From Roseomonas sp. E05 (lineage in GTDB: Bacteria > Pseudomonadota > Alphaproteobacteria > Acetobacterales > Acetobacteraceae): DNA of 64,000 nt. Positions 30,064 to 39,877 of the stretch are shown here, piece after piece. Numbering within the stretch: position 1 is the stretch's first letter; each line of letters starts with the position of its first letter. The stretch is from the NCBI RefSeq assembly GCF_030063475.1, contig NZ_JASIRT010000006.1, positions 1 through 64,000 of the forward strand, given 5' to 3'. A model generated the notes under the pieces. The model was not told where the DNA came from, ran no database searches, and saw only the letters and a program-made list of their open reading frames with translations. The position numbers were made by a program, and so were the translations under genes.

Positions 30064-30918
30064 ATGGCGATGCCCGAAGTTTCCCTGCGCCAGCTGCTCG
30101 AGGCCGGTGTCCATTTTGGCCACCACACCCGCCGCTGGAACCCCCGCATGGCGCCGTACATCTTCGGCGTGCGCAACCAGGTGCATATCCTGGATCTGCA
30201 GCAGACCGTGCCGATGATGGACCGCGCGCTGCGCACCATCCGTGACGTGGTGGCCGGCGGCGGCCGCGTGCTGTTCGTCGGCACCAAGAAGTCCGCGGCC
30301 GAGTATGTCGCCGAGGCGGCGACCCGCTGCGGCCAGTACTACGTCAACCACCGTTGGCTCGGCGGCATGCTGACCAACTGGAAGACCATCACCGGCTCCA
30401 TCAAGCGCCTGAAGCAGATGGACGAGCAGCTCGGCGGCAACACCCAGGGCCTCACCAAGAAGGAAGTCCTGATGCTGACCCGCGAGCGCGAGAAGCTCGA
30501 CCGGGCGCTGGGCGGCATCCGCGAGATGGGCGGCCTGCCGGACATCCTGTTCGTGATCGACGTGGTGAAGGAGCGCCTGGCGGTCGAGGAGGCCAACAAG
30601 CTCGGCATCCCCGTCGTTGCGGTGGTCGACTCCAATGCCGATCCCGAGGGCGTCGCCTTCCCGATCCCGGGCAATGACGACGCGATCCGCGCCATCAACC
30701 TCTACTGCGACATGGTGGCCGGCGCCGTGTTCGACGGCATCAGCGCCGAGCTGCAGGCCTCCGGCGTCGATATCGGTTCGGCCGAGGACCTGGGCGGCGA
30801 GGAACTGCCGACGGTCGAGGGCGTTGACCAGGACAGCGTGGCCGGTGCCGTCGCTGAGGGCGAGGCGCTGGTTGGCGGTGCCGACGCCCCGGCCGAGCCG
30901 GCCGCGCCGCAGTCCTGA
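30064..30918 (+). CDS. rpsB: 30S ribosomal protein S2
   Basis: S2 is the small-subunit protein that binds late and helps recruit S1. The 284-residue product has the family start [42 protein letters not shown] and the second signature PDILFVIDV. The last 45 or so residues form an acidic, Ala/Glu/Gly-rich tail, longer than in Escherichia coli but common in alphaproteobacteria. The preceding AAGGAAGGA is a strong ribosome site. tsf follows after 28 bases, the universal rpsB–tsf pair. Confidence 0.97.
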   Translation: MAMPEVSLRQLLEAGVHFGHHTRRWNPRMAPYIFGVRNQVHILDLQQTVPMMDRALRTIRDVVAGGGRVLFVGTKKSAAEYVAEAATRCGQYYVNHRWLGGMLTNWKTITGSIKRLKQMDEQLGGNTQGLTKKEVLMLTREREKLDRALGGIREMGGLPDILFVIDVVKERLAVEEANKLGIPVVAVVDSNADPEGVAFPIPGNDDAIRAINLYCDMVAGAVFDGISAELQASGVDIGSAEDLGGEELPTVEGVDQDSVAGAVAEGEALVGGADAPAEPAAPQS

Positions 30919-30946
30919 AGCAGAGCCGTCAGACAGGAGCAAACCC

Positions 30947-31858
30947 ATGGCTGAGATTACCGCCGCGATGGTCCGCGACCTGCGCGAGAAGACCGGCGCG
31001 GGCATGATGGACTGCAAGAAGGCCCTGGTCGAGAACAACGGCGACGCCGAGGCCGCGGTCGACTGGCTGCGCAAGAAGGGCCTTGCCGCCGCCGCCAAGA
31101 AGTCCGGCCGCGTCGCCGCCGAGGGGCTGATCGGCACCGCGACCGGCCCGCAGGTCGGCGGCATGGTCGAGGTCAACGCCGAGACGGACTTCGTTGCCCG
31201 CAACGAGCTGTTCCAGAACTTCGTCGCCGAGGTGGCGGGTCTGGTCCTCTCCGTTGGCGACGACGTGCAGAACCTGCTGGCCGCCACCTATCCCGGCACC
31301 ACGCACTCGGTGCAGGACGAGCTGACCCGGCTGATCGCCACCATCGGCGAGAACATGACCGTTCGCCGCGCCAAGCGGTTCCAGGTCTCTTCCGGCACGG
31401 TCGCGACCTATGTCCACTCGGCGGTGAAGCCGGGCCTGGGCAAGATCGGCGTGTTGGTGGCACTGGAAGCGCCCTCTGAGCTCGAGGCGCTGGAGACGCT
31501 GGGCCGCCAGATCGGCATGCATGTCGCCGCCGCCCGCCCGGAGGCGCTGGACATCAGCGCCGTGGACCCCTCCGCGCTGGAGCGGGAGAAGGCTGTGCTC
31601 ACCGAGCAGGCCGCCGGCTCCGGCAAGCCCGCCGCGATCATCGAGAAGATGGTCGAGGGACGGGTCCGCAAGTACTACGAGGAAGTGGTGCTGCTGGAGC
31701 AGGTCTGGGTGCATGACGGCGAGAGCCGCGTGAAGGCCGTGGTGCAGAAGGCCGGCGCCAAGCTGACGGGCTTCACCCGCTTCCAGCTTGGCGAGGGCAT
31801 CGAGAAGCAGTCCAGCGACTTCGCCGCCGAGGTCGCGGCCGCCGCCGGCACCGTCTGA
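30947..31858 (+). CDS. tsf: Elongation factor Ts
   Basis: EF-Ts is the nucleotide-exchange factor that recycles EF-Tu·GDP. The 303-residue product starts [27 protein letters not shown], which is the conserved N-terminal domain, and has the second signature [14 protein letters not shown] (about 68–81), which contacts EF-Tu. ATG 30947 is preceded by ACAGGAGC. Longer in-frame starts would lie inside rpsB. The gene ends just before a very strong hairpin at 31866–31900. Confidence 0.96.
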   Translation: MAEITAAMVRDLREKTGAGMMDCKKALVENNGDAEAAVDWLRKKGLAAAAKKSGRVAAEGLIGTATGPQVGGMVEVNAETDFVARNELFQNFVAEVAGLVLSVGDDVQNLLAATYPGTTHSVQDELTRLIATIGENMTVRRAKRFQVSSGTVATYVHSAVKPGLGKIGVLVALEAPSELEALETLGRQIGMHVAAARPEALDISAVDPSALEREKAVLTEQAAGSGKPAAIIEKMVEGRVRKYYEEVVLLEQVWVHDGESRVKAVVQKAGAKLTGFTRFQLGEGIEKQSSDFAAEVAAAAGTV

Positions 31859-31865
31859 TCCGCCT

Positions 31866-31900
31866 GGCCTGGGCGGGCGCCCCCTGCGCCCGCCCAGGCC
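31866..31900 (+). terminator. Terminator hairpin of rpsB–tsf
   Basis: A perfect 15-pair G/C stem joins 31866–31880 and 31886–31900 around a five-base loop, seven bases after the tsf stop. No T run follows, so it may act as a 3' stabilising hairpin or a Rho-assisted end rather than a classic intrinsic terminator. Confidence 0.6.
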
Positions 31901-31970
31901 GATTGCCGCTCCGCCGGGGCGCCGGCATGCCGGCCGCATCCGGGGCGCGGCCGTTAACTTAGTCGTGGCC

Positions 31971-31999
31971 TTGTCGTGCCCGGAAGCGGCCCGTATCTT
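31971..31999 (+). promoter_or_regulatory. Sigma-70 promoter for pyrH and the envelope gene cluster
   Basis: TTGTCG (31971–31976) and TATCTT (31994–31999) are separated by exactly 17 bases, matching the housekeeping consensus well. It lies 44 bases before the pyrH ATG and after the tsf hairpin. It could drive the long set pyrH to lpxI, for which no internal terminator with a T run is evident. Confidence 0.55.
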
Positions 32000-32043
32000 G
32001 CCGCGGCTCCCCTGATGCTTCTTGCTGCCGGAATATTCCACCC

Positions 32044-32763
32044 ATGCCCAGCCCGATCTACAAGCGCGCCCTGCTGAAGCTCTCGGGTGAGGCGCTGATG
32101 GGCACACGCGACTATGGACTGGACAACGCGACGGTCCGCGAGATCGCGCAGGACATCAAGGGCGTGGCGGAACTCGGCGTTGAGGTCTGCGTGGTCGTGG
32201 GAGGTGGCAACATCTTCCGCGGCGTCGCCGGCGCCTCCGCCGGCATGGACCGCGCCCAGGCCGACAGCATGGGCATGCTGGCCACCGTGATGAACGCGCT
32301 CGCCCTGCAGAATGCGCTGGAGAAGGCGGGGGTGCCGACCCGCGTGCAGTCGGCCATCCCGATGAGCAGTGTCTGCGAGCCCTTCATCCGCCGCCGTGCC
32401 CAGCGCCACATGGAGAAGGGACGGGTGGTGATCTTCGCCGCCGGCTCCGGCAACCCGTTCTTCACCACCGACACCGCTGCGGCCCTCCGCGCCGCCGAGA
32501 TGGGTTGCGACGTGCTGCTGAAGGGCACGCAGGTGGACGGCGTCTACTCCGCCGACCCGCGCAAGAACCCGCAGGCCGAGCGCTACGTCACGCTGACCTA
32601 CCTGGAGATGCTGGCGCGCGACCTCGCCGTGATGGACGCCGCCGCGATCAGCCTGGCACGCGAGAACAAGCTGCCGATCATCGTCTTCAATATCCACGAG
32701 CCGGGCGCCTTCACCGCCGTGATGCAGGGCGAAGGCCGCTTCACCACGGTCGTGGATCAATAA
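32044..32763 (+). CDS. pyrH: UMP kinase
   Basis: UMP kinase phosphorylates UMP to UDP in pyrimidine nucleotide synthesis. It is a hexameric enzyme of the amino-acid-kinase fold. The 239-residue product starts [15 protein letters not shown], has the [11 protein letters not shown] nucleotide loop, and carries [16 protein letters not shown] and [13 protein letters not shown] near the C-terminus. The length is standard. It heads the cluster with frr 16 bases downstream. Confidence 0.97.
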   Translation: MPSPIYKRALLKLSGEALMGTRDYGLDNATVREIAQDIKGVAELGVEVCVVVGGGNIFRGVAGASAGMDRAQADSMGMLATVMNALALQNALEKAGVPTRVQSAIPMSSVCEPFIRRRAQRHMEKGRVVIFAAGSGNPFFTTDTAAALRAAEMGCDVLLKGTQVDGVYSADPRKNPQAERYVTLTYLEMLARDLAVMDAAAISLARENKLPIIVFNIHEPGAFTAVMQGEGRFTTVVDQ

Positions 32764-32779
32764 GAAGGAAGCCCTGGCC

Positions 32780-33352
32780 ATGGCCGCCCCAGCCGATCTG
32801 AACACGCTGAAACAGGACCTCTCGCGGCGCATGGACGGCGCGCTGGAGTCGCTGAAGAAGGAGTTCTCGGGCCTGCGCACCGGCCGCGCCTCGCCGGCGC
32901 TGCTGGAGCCGATCCGGGTCGAGGTGTATGGCGCGGTACAGCCGCTGGTGCAGGTGGCGAACATCTCCGTCTCCGGCCCCAGCATGCTCTCGGTGCAGGT
33001 GTGGGACCGCGGCGCCACCAAGGCGGTCGAGGTCGCCATCCGCGATTCTGGCCTCGGCCTCAACCCGCAGGCGGAGGGCCAGACCATCCGCGTGCCGCTG
33101 CCGCCGCTGACCCAGGAGCGCCGCAACGATCTCGCCAAGCAGGCGGCGAAGTATGCCGAGGCCGCCAAGGTGGCGGTGCGCGGCGTCCGTCGCGATGGCA
33201 TGGACCAGATCAAGGGCTGGGAGAAGAAGTCCGAGATCAGCAAGGACGACGCGAAGGACTGGTCCGACGAGGTGCAGAAGCTCACTGACCTGACCATCAA
33301 GAAGGTCGATGAGTTGCTCGCCGAGAAGGAAAAGGACATCAAGGCCGTCTGA
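32780..33352 (+). CDS. frr: Ribosome recycling factor
   Basis: RRF splits the post-termination ribosome together with EF-G. The 190-residue product has the conserved EFSGLRTGRASPALLEPIRVEVYGA in its first part and RRNDLAKQAAKYAEAAKVAVRGVRRD in the second, and ends in a charged helix. ATG 32780 (MAAPADLNTLKQDL) comes 16 bases after pyrH. A short GAAGGAAG site precedes it. Confidence 0.97.
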   Translation: MAAPADLNTLKQDLSRRMDGALESLKKEFSGLRTGRASPALLEPIRVEVYGAVQPLVQVANISVSGPSMLSVQVWDRGATKAVEVAIRDSGLGLNPQAEGQTIRVPLPPLTQERRNDLAKQAAKYAEAAKVAVRGVRRDGMDQIKGWEKKSEISKDDAKDWSDEVQKLTDLTIKKVDELLAEKEKDIKAV

Positions 33353-33359
33353 TCGCCCC

Positions 33360-34121
33360 ATGAGCGCCGCCTCCCTGAACCAGCCTTTCGCGGCGCTGCC
33401 GGCCGTCGCGGCCCCTCCGGATGGGCCTTTGCATGTCGGCCTGATCATGGACGGCAACCGCCGCTGGGCGAAGGCGCGCGGCCTGCCGCGCGCCCTTGGC
33501 CACAAGGCCGGCGTGGAGGCGGTTCGCCGTGCCATCCAGGCTGCGGCCGATGCCGGCATCGGCTGGCTGACCCTGTTCGCCTTTTCCTCGGAGAACTGGC
33601 GGCGCTCGGCGGATGAAGTGCGCGACCTCACCGGGCTGCTGCGCATCTATCTGCGGCGCGAGGTCGCCACCCTGGCCAAGAACGGCGTGCGCCTGCGCGT
33701 CATCGGCGAGCGGGAACGCTTCGGGCCGGAGACCGTCGCCGCCATCGAGGCGGCCGAGCGGGCGACGGCGCACAATACCAAGCTGAACCTGACCGTGGCG
33801 CTGTCCTACGGGGCACGGGCCGAGATCGCCGCCGCCGCGCGCGCCATCGCGCAGGAGGTGGCCGCCGGTCGCCTCGACCCTGCCAGCATCGGCGAGGAGA
33901 CGCTCACGCGCCACCTGGCCACGCGGGACATCCCGGATCCGGACCTGATCATCCGCACCTCCGGCGAGCAGCGGCTCTCGAACTTCCTGCTCTGGCAGGC
34001 CGCCTATGCCGAATTCGTCTTCCTCGATGTGCTCTGGCCCGATTTCGACGCGAGCCATCTGGGGCAGGCACTGACCGAATACCGCCGCCGCGTCCGCCGT
34101 TTCGGGGTGGGCAGCGGCTGA
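33360..34121 (+). CDS. uppS: Undecaprenyl diphosphate synthase
   Basis: This is a cis-prenyltransferase that makes the C55 lipid carrier for peptidoglycan and O-antigen from farnesyl and isopentenyl diphosphates. The 253-residue product has the catalytic block IMDGNRRWAKARGLPRALGHKAG with Asp31, the FAFSSENWRRS motif, and the C-terminal DLIIRTSGEQRLSNFLLWQAAYAEF signature. ATG 33360 follows the frr stop by seven bases; a longer frame would begin within frr. cdsA begins two bases after its stop. Confidence 0.96.
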   Translation: MSAASLNQPFAALPAVAAPPDGPLHVGLIMDGNRRWAKARGLPRALGHKAGVEAVRRAIQAAADAGIGWLTLFAFSSENWRRSADEVRDLTGLLRIYLRREVATLAKNGVRLRVIGERERFGPETVAAIEAAERATAHNTKLNLTVALSYGARAEIAAAARAIAQEVAAGRLDPASIGEETLTRHLATRDIPDPDLIIRTSGEQRLSNFLLWQAAYAEFVFLDVLWPDFDASHLGQALTEYRRRVRRFGVGSG

Positions 34122-34123
34122 CG

Positions 34124-34987
34124 ATGGCGCCTTCCAGCCCGGAGCCTGATTCCGCCAAGCGTTGGCGCGACCTCAAGAAGCGCGCCATTTCCGCTGCCGT
34201 GCTCGGGCCGGGCGCGCTGCTCTGCGCCTGGCTTGGTGCCTTGCCGTGGACGGTGCTGATGGCCCTGGCCGTGGCGCTGCTCTGCTGGGAGTGGGTGCGG
34301 CTCTGCGGCTTGCGCAGCCGCGCCTGGCCCGGTATGGCGCTGCCGGCGGTGGTGTTCGTGGCCTGTGCCCTGGCGGTCTTCGGGCAGCCGGCGGCCGGGT
34401 TGACAATCCTGGTGCTCGGCTTCCTGGCCACCTGGGCGGCGGTGCCCCGGCTGTGCCCGCGTGCCGCCCCTCCACCGCCGGCAAGCTGGCTTGCCCTGGG
34501 TGTGCTCTATATCGGCATCGCCGGCATTGCCCTGATCGAGCTGCGGCATGACAACGAAGCCGGGCGTGGTAACATTCTGTTTCTCTTCTTTGTGGTCTGG
34601 GCCAGTGATATCGGTGCCTACATGTTCGGGCGCCTGCTCGGCGGGCCCAAGCTGGCCCCCGCCATCTCACCCGGAAAGACCTGGTCAGGCGCTGCGGGCG
34701 GCCTGATCTCCACCATGCTCGTCGGCTGGTTCGCGGCAGCCTGGCTGGCCCCCGGCACGCCCTCGGTCGCGCGGGTGCTGATGGTGGCGGCGGTGCTCGG
34801 CATCGCCACCCAGCTCGGCGACCTGCTGGAGAGTGCGGTGAAGCGCCACTTCAAGGTGAAGGACAGTTCAATGCTGATCCCCGGCCATGGCGGGCTGCTG
34901 GACCGGCTGGACGGGCTGATGGCTGCGGCGCCAGTCGCTGCACTGCTCGCCTTCGCCGTCGGGTACGGGGTGCCGCTGTGGCGGTAG
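34124..34987 (+). CDS. cdsA: Phosphatidate cytidylyltransferase
   Basis: This enzyme makes CDP-diacylglycerol, the common precursor of membrane phospholipids. The 287-residue product is an integral membrane protein with about seven hydrophobic helices. The C-terminal signature KRHFKVKDSSMLIPGHGGLLDRLDG is complete and holds the catalytic aspartates. The first 20 residues are polar. Its last bases overlap the GTG start of dxr by ten bases. Confidence 0.95.
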   Translation: MAPSSPEPDSAKRWRDLKKRAISAAVLGPGALLCAWLGALPWTVLMALAVALLCWEWVRLCGLRSRAWPGMALPAVVFVACALAVFGQPAAGLTILVLGFLATWAAVPRLCPRAAPPPPASWLALGVLYIGIAGIALIELRHDNEAGRGNILFLFFVVWASDIGAYMFGRLLGGPKLAPAISPGKTWSGAAGGLISTMLVGWFAAAWLAPGTPSVARVLMVAAVLGIATQLGDLLESAVKRHFKVKDSSMLIPGHGGLLDRLDGLMAAAPVAALLAFAVGYGVPLWR

Positions 34988-36150
34988 GCCCGCGCCGCGT
35001 CACCATCCTCGGCAGCACCGGATCGGTCGGCCGCAGCACGGTCTCCCTGCTGGAGGCAGCGCCGCCGGGCAGCTTCGCCGTGGCCGCCCTGGTGGCGGGG
35101 CGGGATGCCGAGGCCCTGGCCGAGCAGGCGCTGCGGTTGCGGCCGCAGATCGCCGTCCTCGCCGATCAGGCCGCCGCACCCCGGCTGAAGGAGCGGTTGG
35201 CGGGCTCGGGCATCGCCTGCGCCTGCGGCCAGGAAGCCGTGCTCGCCGCCGCCGCCATGCCGGCCGACTGGACCATGGCCGCCATCGTCGGCGCCGCCGG
35301 GCTGGAACCGACCCTGGCCGCGCTGCGCAACGGCGGCACCCTGGCGCTGGCCAACAAGGAGGCGCTGGTCTGTGCCGGTGAGCTGGTGCTGCGGGCCGTG
35401 CGCGAGGCCGGTGCCACGCTCCTGCCGGTCGATTCCGAGCACAATGCCATCTTCCAGACGCTGGACGCGCGCGATCCGACGGCGGTGGAGCAGATCGTGC
35501 TGACCGCCTCGGGCGGCCCCTTCCGCGAGATGCCGCTGGAGCGCATGGCCCGCGTCACGCCCGAGGAGGCGGTGCGCCACCCCGTCTGGTCCATGGGCGC
35601 CAAGATCAGCGTCGACTCCGCCACCATGATGAACAAGGGGCTGGAGCTGATCGAGGCGGCGCGGCTCTTCCCGGTGCCGGAGCCGCGCATCGCCGTGCTG
35701 GTCCACCCGCAGTCGGCGGTGCATGGCATGGTGCAGTACACGGACGGCTCGCTGCTGGCGCAACTCGGTACGCCGGACATGCGGACCCCCATCGCCCATG
35801 CCCTGGCCTGGCCGCAGCGTATGCCCGTGGAGCTGCCGCGGCTCGACCTCGCGGCGCTGGCGCGGCTGGAGTTCTTCGCGCCCGATACGAATCGTTTCCC
35901 TGCCTTGCGGCTGGCCCGCGAGGCCTTGCAGGCGGGGGCAGGGGCCCCCACCATCCTCAATGCCGCGAATGAGGTCGCCGTCGGGCTGTTCCTGCAACGG
36001 CGGCTCGGCTTCCTCGACATCGCCGTGGTGGTGGAGGAGACGCTGGCGGCGCTGGGCGCCCCCCCTGTCCCGGACCTCGCCGCGGTGCTGGCATTGGACG
36101 GCGCCGCACGGCAGGATGCCTCGGCCCGCGCGGCGCGCCGCGCGGCCTGA
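34978..36150 (+). CDS. dxr: 1-deoxy-D-xylulose 5-phosphate reductoisomerase
   Basis: Dxr converts DXP to 2-C-methyl-D-erythritol 4-phosphate, the committed step of the MEP isoprenoid pathway that ultimately supplies UppS. The 390-residue product has the NADPH loop ILGSTGSVGRST at the N-terminus, the metal and substrate motif VDSEHNAIFQ, SVDSATMMNKGLE, and VHPQSAVHGMVQYTDGS. GTG 34978 overlaps the cdsA end. The C-terminal 15 residues are Ala/Arg-rich. A 57-base gap separates it from rseP. Confidence 0.96.
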   Translation: MAVGPRRVTILGSTGSVGRSTVSLLEAAPPGSFAVAALVAGRDAEALAEQALRLRPQIAVLADQAAAPRLKERLAGSGIACACGQEAVLAAAAMPADWTMAAIVGAAGLEPTLAALRNGGTLALANKEALVCAGELVLRAVREAGATLLPVDSEHNAIFQTLDARDPTAVEQIVLTASGGPFREMPLERMARVTPEEAVRHPVWSMGAKISVDSATMMNKGLELIEAARLFPVPEPRIAVLVHPQSAVHGMVQYTDGSLLAQLGTPDMRTPIAHALAWPQRMPVELPRLDLAALARLEFFAPDTNRFPALRLAREALQAGAGAPTILNAANEVAVGLFLQRRLGFLDIAVVVEETLAALGAPPVPDLAAVLALDGAARQDASARAARRAA

Positions 36151-36207
36151 ACACGCCCTGAGCCCCTGCCCGCCGCGCAGGGGTGGCCAGGGCAGGAGAA
36201 CGCGACC

Positions 36208-37317
36208 TTGGACCTGTTGCCTGAGCCCTTCCGCTCGATCATCGCCTTCATCGTGGTGCTGGGCGTGCTCGTCTTCATCCACGAGCTGGGCCATTACCTC
36301 GCCGCTCGCTGGCGCGGCGTGCATGTCGATGTGTTCTCCATCGGTTTCGGCAAGCGCATCCACAGCTGGGTGGACCGGCACGGCACCGAATGGCGGCTCT
36401 CCTGGCTGCCGCTCGGGGGCTTCGTCAAGCTGCACGGCCAGGAAGGGCCGAGCGAGGCCGATCCGGAGGTGCGCGCCGCCTGGCGTGCCGGCCGGACGTT
36501 CCACGACAAGCCGGTGAGGGACCGGGCGATCGTCGTCGCCGCCGGGCCGGTCGCCAATTTCCTGCTCGCGGCCGTCCTCTTTGCCGGCCTCTACATGACG
36601 GTGGGCCAGCCGCAGCCGACCGCGACGGTCGGTGCCGTGGTCGCGGGCAGCGCCGCCGAGCGCGCCGGCCTGCAGCCGGGCGACCGCATCCTCAGCCTGG
36701 ATGGCGCCCCTGTGATGCGCTTCGAGGAGGTCCAGCGCCACATCCAGCCGCGCGCCGGCCAGCCGGTCGAGGTCCGCGTTCAGCGTAACGGTGTGGAGGA
36801 AAGTCTGCGGGCGACGCCCGAAGGCCGTGAAACGAACGGCAGCACGGTCGGCGTGCTGGGCATTTCCGGCGGCGTGCCGGAGTTTACGCGCCTCAATCCG
36901 TTCAGTGCCGTCTGGGCCGGGGTGGAGCAGACCGCCAACGTCACGGTGCAGACATTGGCCGGTCTCTGGCAGATGATCTCCCAGCAGCGCGGCACGGAGG
37001 AACTGGGCGGCCCGCTGCGCATCGCCCAGCTCTCCGGCCAGGTGGCGCAGCTCGGCATTGCCAGCCTGATCTCCTTCATGGCGGTGCTGTCGGTGAACCT
37101 GGCGCTGATCAACCTCTTTCCGATTCCGGTGCTGGATGGCGGCCATCTGCTGTTCTACGCCGCCGAGGCCATCCGGGGGCGCCCGCTGCCGCCGCGTGCC
37201 ATCGAGTACGGCTTCCGCGCCGGATTCGCGCTGCTCCTCGCGCTGTTCATCTTCGCCACCTGGAACGACCTTTCCAGCCTCGGTGTGGTGCGCTGGGTGA
37301 GCGGGCTGGCCGGCTGA
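36208..37317 (+). CDS. rseP: RIP metalloprotease RseP
   Basis: RseP is an inner-membrane site-2 protease that cleaves anti-sigma factors and leftover signal peptides within the membrane. The 369-residue product has the zinc motif HELGH at residues 25–29 in the first helix, a PDZ domain at about 130–205 (AGLQPGDRILSLDG), and NLFPIPVLDGGHLL with the third metal ligand near the C-terminus. It has one recognisable PDZ domain, where Escherichia coli has two. The start is TTG 36208, with GGCAGGAGAA upstream. bamA comes 212 bases later. Confidence 0.94.
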   Translation: MDLLPEPFRSIIAFIVVLGVLVFIHELGHYLAARWRGVHVDVFSIGFGKRIHSWVDRHGTEWRLSWLPLGGFVKLHGQEGPSEADPEVRAAWRAGRTFHDKPVRDRAIVVAAGPVANFLLAAVLFAGLYMTVGQPQPTATVGAVVAGSAAERAGLQPGDRILSLDGAPVMRFEEVQRHIQPRAGQPVEVRVQRNGVEESLRATPEGRETNGSTVGVLGISGGVPEFTRLNPFSAVWAGVEQTANVTVQTLAGLWQMISQQRGTEELGGPLRIAQLSGQVAQLGIASLISFMAVLSVNLALINLFPIPVLDGGHLLFYAAEAIRGRPLPPRAIEYGFRAGFALLLALFIFATWNDLSSLGVVRWVSGLAG

Positions 37318-37529
37318 GTCGCCGGGCGGCGGCCGAGCACTTCGGACGCCGCTCACGCACCGTTCGCTAACATACTGAAAAATTTCCTGATCCACGGAAA
37401 GGCCTCGCTTCCCCCGGGGGGGTGGCGGGGCGCCGCGTTCCCGGCTAGTCTCCGCCGCCCGAAGCCCCTGTTCCCGGGGGTTCCAAGGCCTTTCTCCTGG
37501 CCCCCATCAACCGGCCCCGGATCCGACCT

Positions 37530-39854
37530 TTGCACGCCACCCGCGCCCTCCTGCTCGCCGCCACCTGCCTCGTGCCTGTGCTGATGCCGCCCGGGGCCGT
37601 CGCCCAGCCGCGCAACGCGCCCCGGCGCGCCGCCCAGCCCGCCGGCCCGGTGGTCAGCCAGATCGAGGTGCGGGGCAACCAGCGCATCGAGACAGACACC
37701 GTCCGCTCCTACATGCTGCTGCAGCCCGGCGACGTGTATGACGACGCGCGGGCCGACCGCAGCCTGCGCACCCTCTTCGCCACCGGCCTGTTCAAGGACG
37801 TGCGGATCAGCCGGCAGGGCGACCGCGTGATTGTGCAGGTGCAGGAGAACCCGATCGTCAATCAGGTGGCCTTCGAGGGGAACAGCAAGCTCTCCGACGA
37901 CACGCTGCGGCCGGAGGTTCAACTCCGCCCGCGCGCGGTCTTCACCCCCGCCGCCGCCCAGGCCGACCGCCAGCGCCTGCTGGAGCTTTACGCCCGGCGC
38001 GGCCGCTTCGCCGCCCGGGTCGAGCCCAAGATCATCGAGCGCGACCAGAATCGCGTGGACGTGGTCTTCGAGATCACCGAGGGTGATGCGGCGCTGATCA
38101 GCCGGATCAACTTCGTCGGCAACGGCTCCTATTCCGACAGCCGGTTGAAGGAAGTCGTCGCCTCCAAGGAGGCGGCCTGGTACCGCCCCTTCAGCTCCGC
38201 CGACACCTATGAGCCGGAGCGGCTGAACTTCGACCGCGAGCTGCTGCGCCGCTTCTACCTGCGCGAGGGCTATGCGGATGTGAGCATCACCGGCGCCGCC
38301 GCCGAACTGGCCCCGGACCGCAGCGGCTTCTTCGTGACCTACACGATCAACGAAGGGCCGCGCTATCGCGTCGGCGATGTCGAGATCAGGTCCAGCCTGC
38401 GCAATGTCGGCCCCGAGCGGCTGCAGCGGGTGCTGGAGATCTCCAAGGGCGACTGGTACGACGGCGACGCCGTCGAGCAGATGACCGAGGCGCTGACCGA
38501 CGAGGCCAACCTGGCCGGCGCCCCCTTCGTCGAGGTCGAGCCGAAGATCACGCGCGACCGCGAGAAGCACGTCGTCAACGTCGTCTTCGACGTGCATGAG
38601 GGGCAGCGGGCCTATGTCGAGCGGATCGACATCACCGGCAATACCCGCACGCAGGACCGGGTGATCCGTCGCGAGTTCCGCCTGGCCGAGGGCGATGCCT
38701 TCAACGCCGCGCAGGTGCGCCGCTCGCGCCAGCGGATCCGTGACCTCGGCTTCTTCAACGACGTGCAGGTCAACCCGGCGCCCGGCTCGACGCCGGACCG
38801 GGTGGTGCTGAACACCCAGGTCTCCGAGCGCGCCACCGGCGAGATCTCGCTGGGCGGCGGCTACTCGACCGATGCCGGCGCGCTGGCCGATTTCGGCCTG
38901 CGCGAGCGCAACATCGTCGGCACCGGCGTGGACGCTCGCCTCAACACCACGATCGCGCAGCGCCGCAGCCAGGTGGACCTCTCGGTCACCGATCCGGCCT
39001 TCCTCGACCGCAACCTCTCGGTCGGCGCGGACGTGTTCTACATCGTGCGCGACCTGACCGACTATTCGGGCTTCGAGGAGCGCCGCGCCGGCTTCAGCCT
39101 GCGCGCCGGCTACGAGTTCAACGAGCGGCTGCGCCAGTCCTGGGCCTATACGCTGTCGCGCCGCAACGTGTTCAACGTTGACGACGACGCCAGCCGCTAC
39201 ATCCAGGAGCAGAAGGGCGTCACCATCCTGTCGCAGATCGGCCAGACGCTGACCTACGACACCCGCGACTCCCGCCTCGACCCGCATGACGGCTATGTGG
39301 TGCGCCTCGGCACTGATCTCGCCGGCCTGGGCGGCGATGTCAGCTATGTCCGCATGCGGCTGGACGGCACCTACTACGTTCCCTTCGAGCGCTGGCTCGG
39401 GAATCCGGACTATGTGCTCGCCATTTCCGCCGGCGTCGGCCACCTCATGACCTATGGCGGCAAGGATGAGCGGATCATCGACCGCTTCTTCCTCGGCGGC
39501 GAGAATCTGCGCGGCTTCGCCGTGGCCGGTGCCGGCCCGCATGACACCTCCACCGGCGATTCGCTGGGCGGCCGCACGATCTGGACCCAGAGCACCGAGA
39601 TGCGCTTTCCGCTGCCGGGCGTACCCTCCGAGCTGGGCCTGCTCGGCCGCGCCTTCGTGGATGTCGGCTCGCTGTCCGGTTCCGTCTCGGACCCCCTGGT
39701 CGCCGACGATGCCTCGCCACGCGTCGGTGCCGGCGTCGGCATTTCGTGGCGCAGTCCCTTCGGCCTGATCAACATCGACCTGGCGCAGGCCGTGGTGAAG
39801 AAGTCCTACGACGACACGCAGGTCTTCCGCTTCGGCTTCGGCACGCGCTTCTGA
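37530..39854 (+). CDS. bamA: Outer membrane protein assembly factor BamA
   Basis: BamA is the outer-membrane insertase for beta-barrel proteins. The 774-residue product has a signal peptide (cleavage probably after AVA at about 25), five POTRA domains (about 42–430, the first starting VSQIEVRGNQRIETDTVRSY), and a C-terminal 16-strand barrel. The loop 6 motif is GGENLRGF and the last residue is Phe (FGFGTRF), the insertion signal. The best start is TTG 37530; no ATG or GTG gives a complete signal peptide. It is followed by skp after 23 bases, as in most proteobacteria. Confidence 0.95.
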   Translation: MHATRALLLAATCLVPVLMPPGAVAQPRNAPRRAAQPAGPVVSQIEVRGNQRIETDTVRSYMLLQPGDVYDDARADRSLRTLFATGLFKDVRISRQGDRVIVQVQENPIVNQVAFEGNSKLSDDTLRPEVQLRPRAVFTPAAAQADRQRLLELYARRGRFAARVEPKIIERDQNRVDVVFEITEGDAALISRINFVGNGSYSDSRLKEVVASKEAAWYRPFSSADTYEPERLNFDRELLRRFYLREGYADVSITGAAAELAPDRSGFFVTYTINEGPRYRVGDVEIRSSLRNVGPERLQRVLEISKGDWYDGDAVEQMTEALTDEANLAGAPFVEVEPKITRDREKHVVNVVFDVHEGQRAYVERIDITGNTRTQDRVIRREFRLAEGDAFNAAQVRRSRQRIRDLGFFNDVQVNPAPGSTPDRVVLNTQVSERATGEISLGGGYSTDAGALADFGLRERNIVGTGVDARLNTTIAQRRSQVDLSVTDPAFLDRNLSVGADVFYIVRDLTDYSGFEERRAGFSLRAGYEFNERLRQSWAYTLSRRNVFNVDDDASRYIQEQKGVTILSQIGQTLTYDTRDSRLDPHDGYVVRLGTDLAGLGGDVSYVRMRLDGTYYVPFERWLGNPDYVLAISAGVGHLMTYGGKDERIIDRFFLGGENLRGFAVAGAGPHDTSTGDSLGGRTIWTQSTEMRFPLPGVPSELGLLGRAFVDVGSLSGSVSDPLVADDASPRVGAGVGISWRSPFGLINIDLAQAVVKKSYDDTQVFRFGFGTRF

Positions 39855-39877
39855 GTTTCCGTACGGAGTTTACCCAA

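Noticed and set aside
34618-37395. A 925-codon minus-strand frame opposite cdsA–rseP
   Set aside because: It spans three well-identified genes and the gaps between them. Composition is that of an antisense shadow.
37353-39542. A 729-codon minus-strand frame opposite bamA
   Set aside because: It is antisense to a clear BamA; no recognisable motif.
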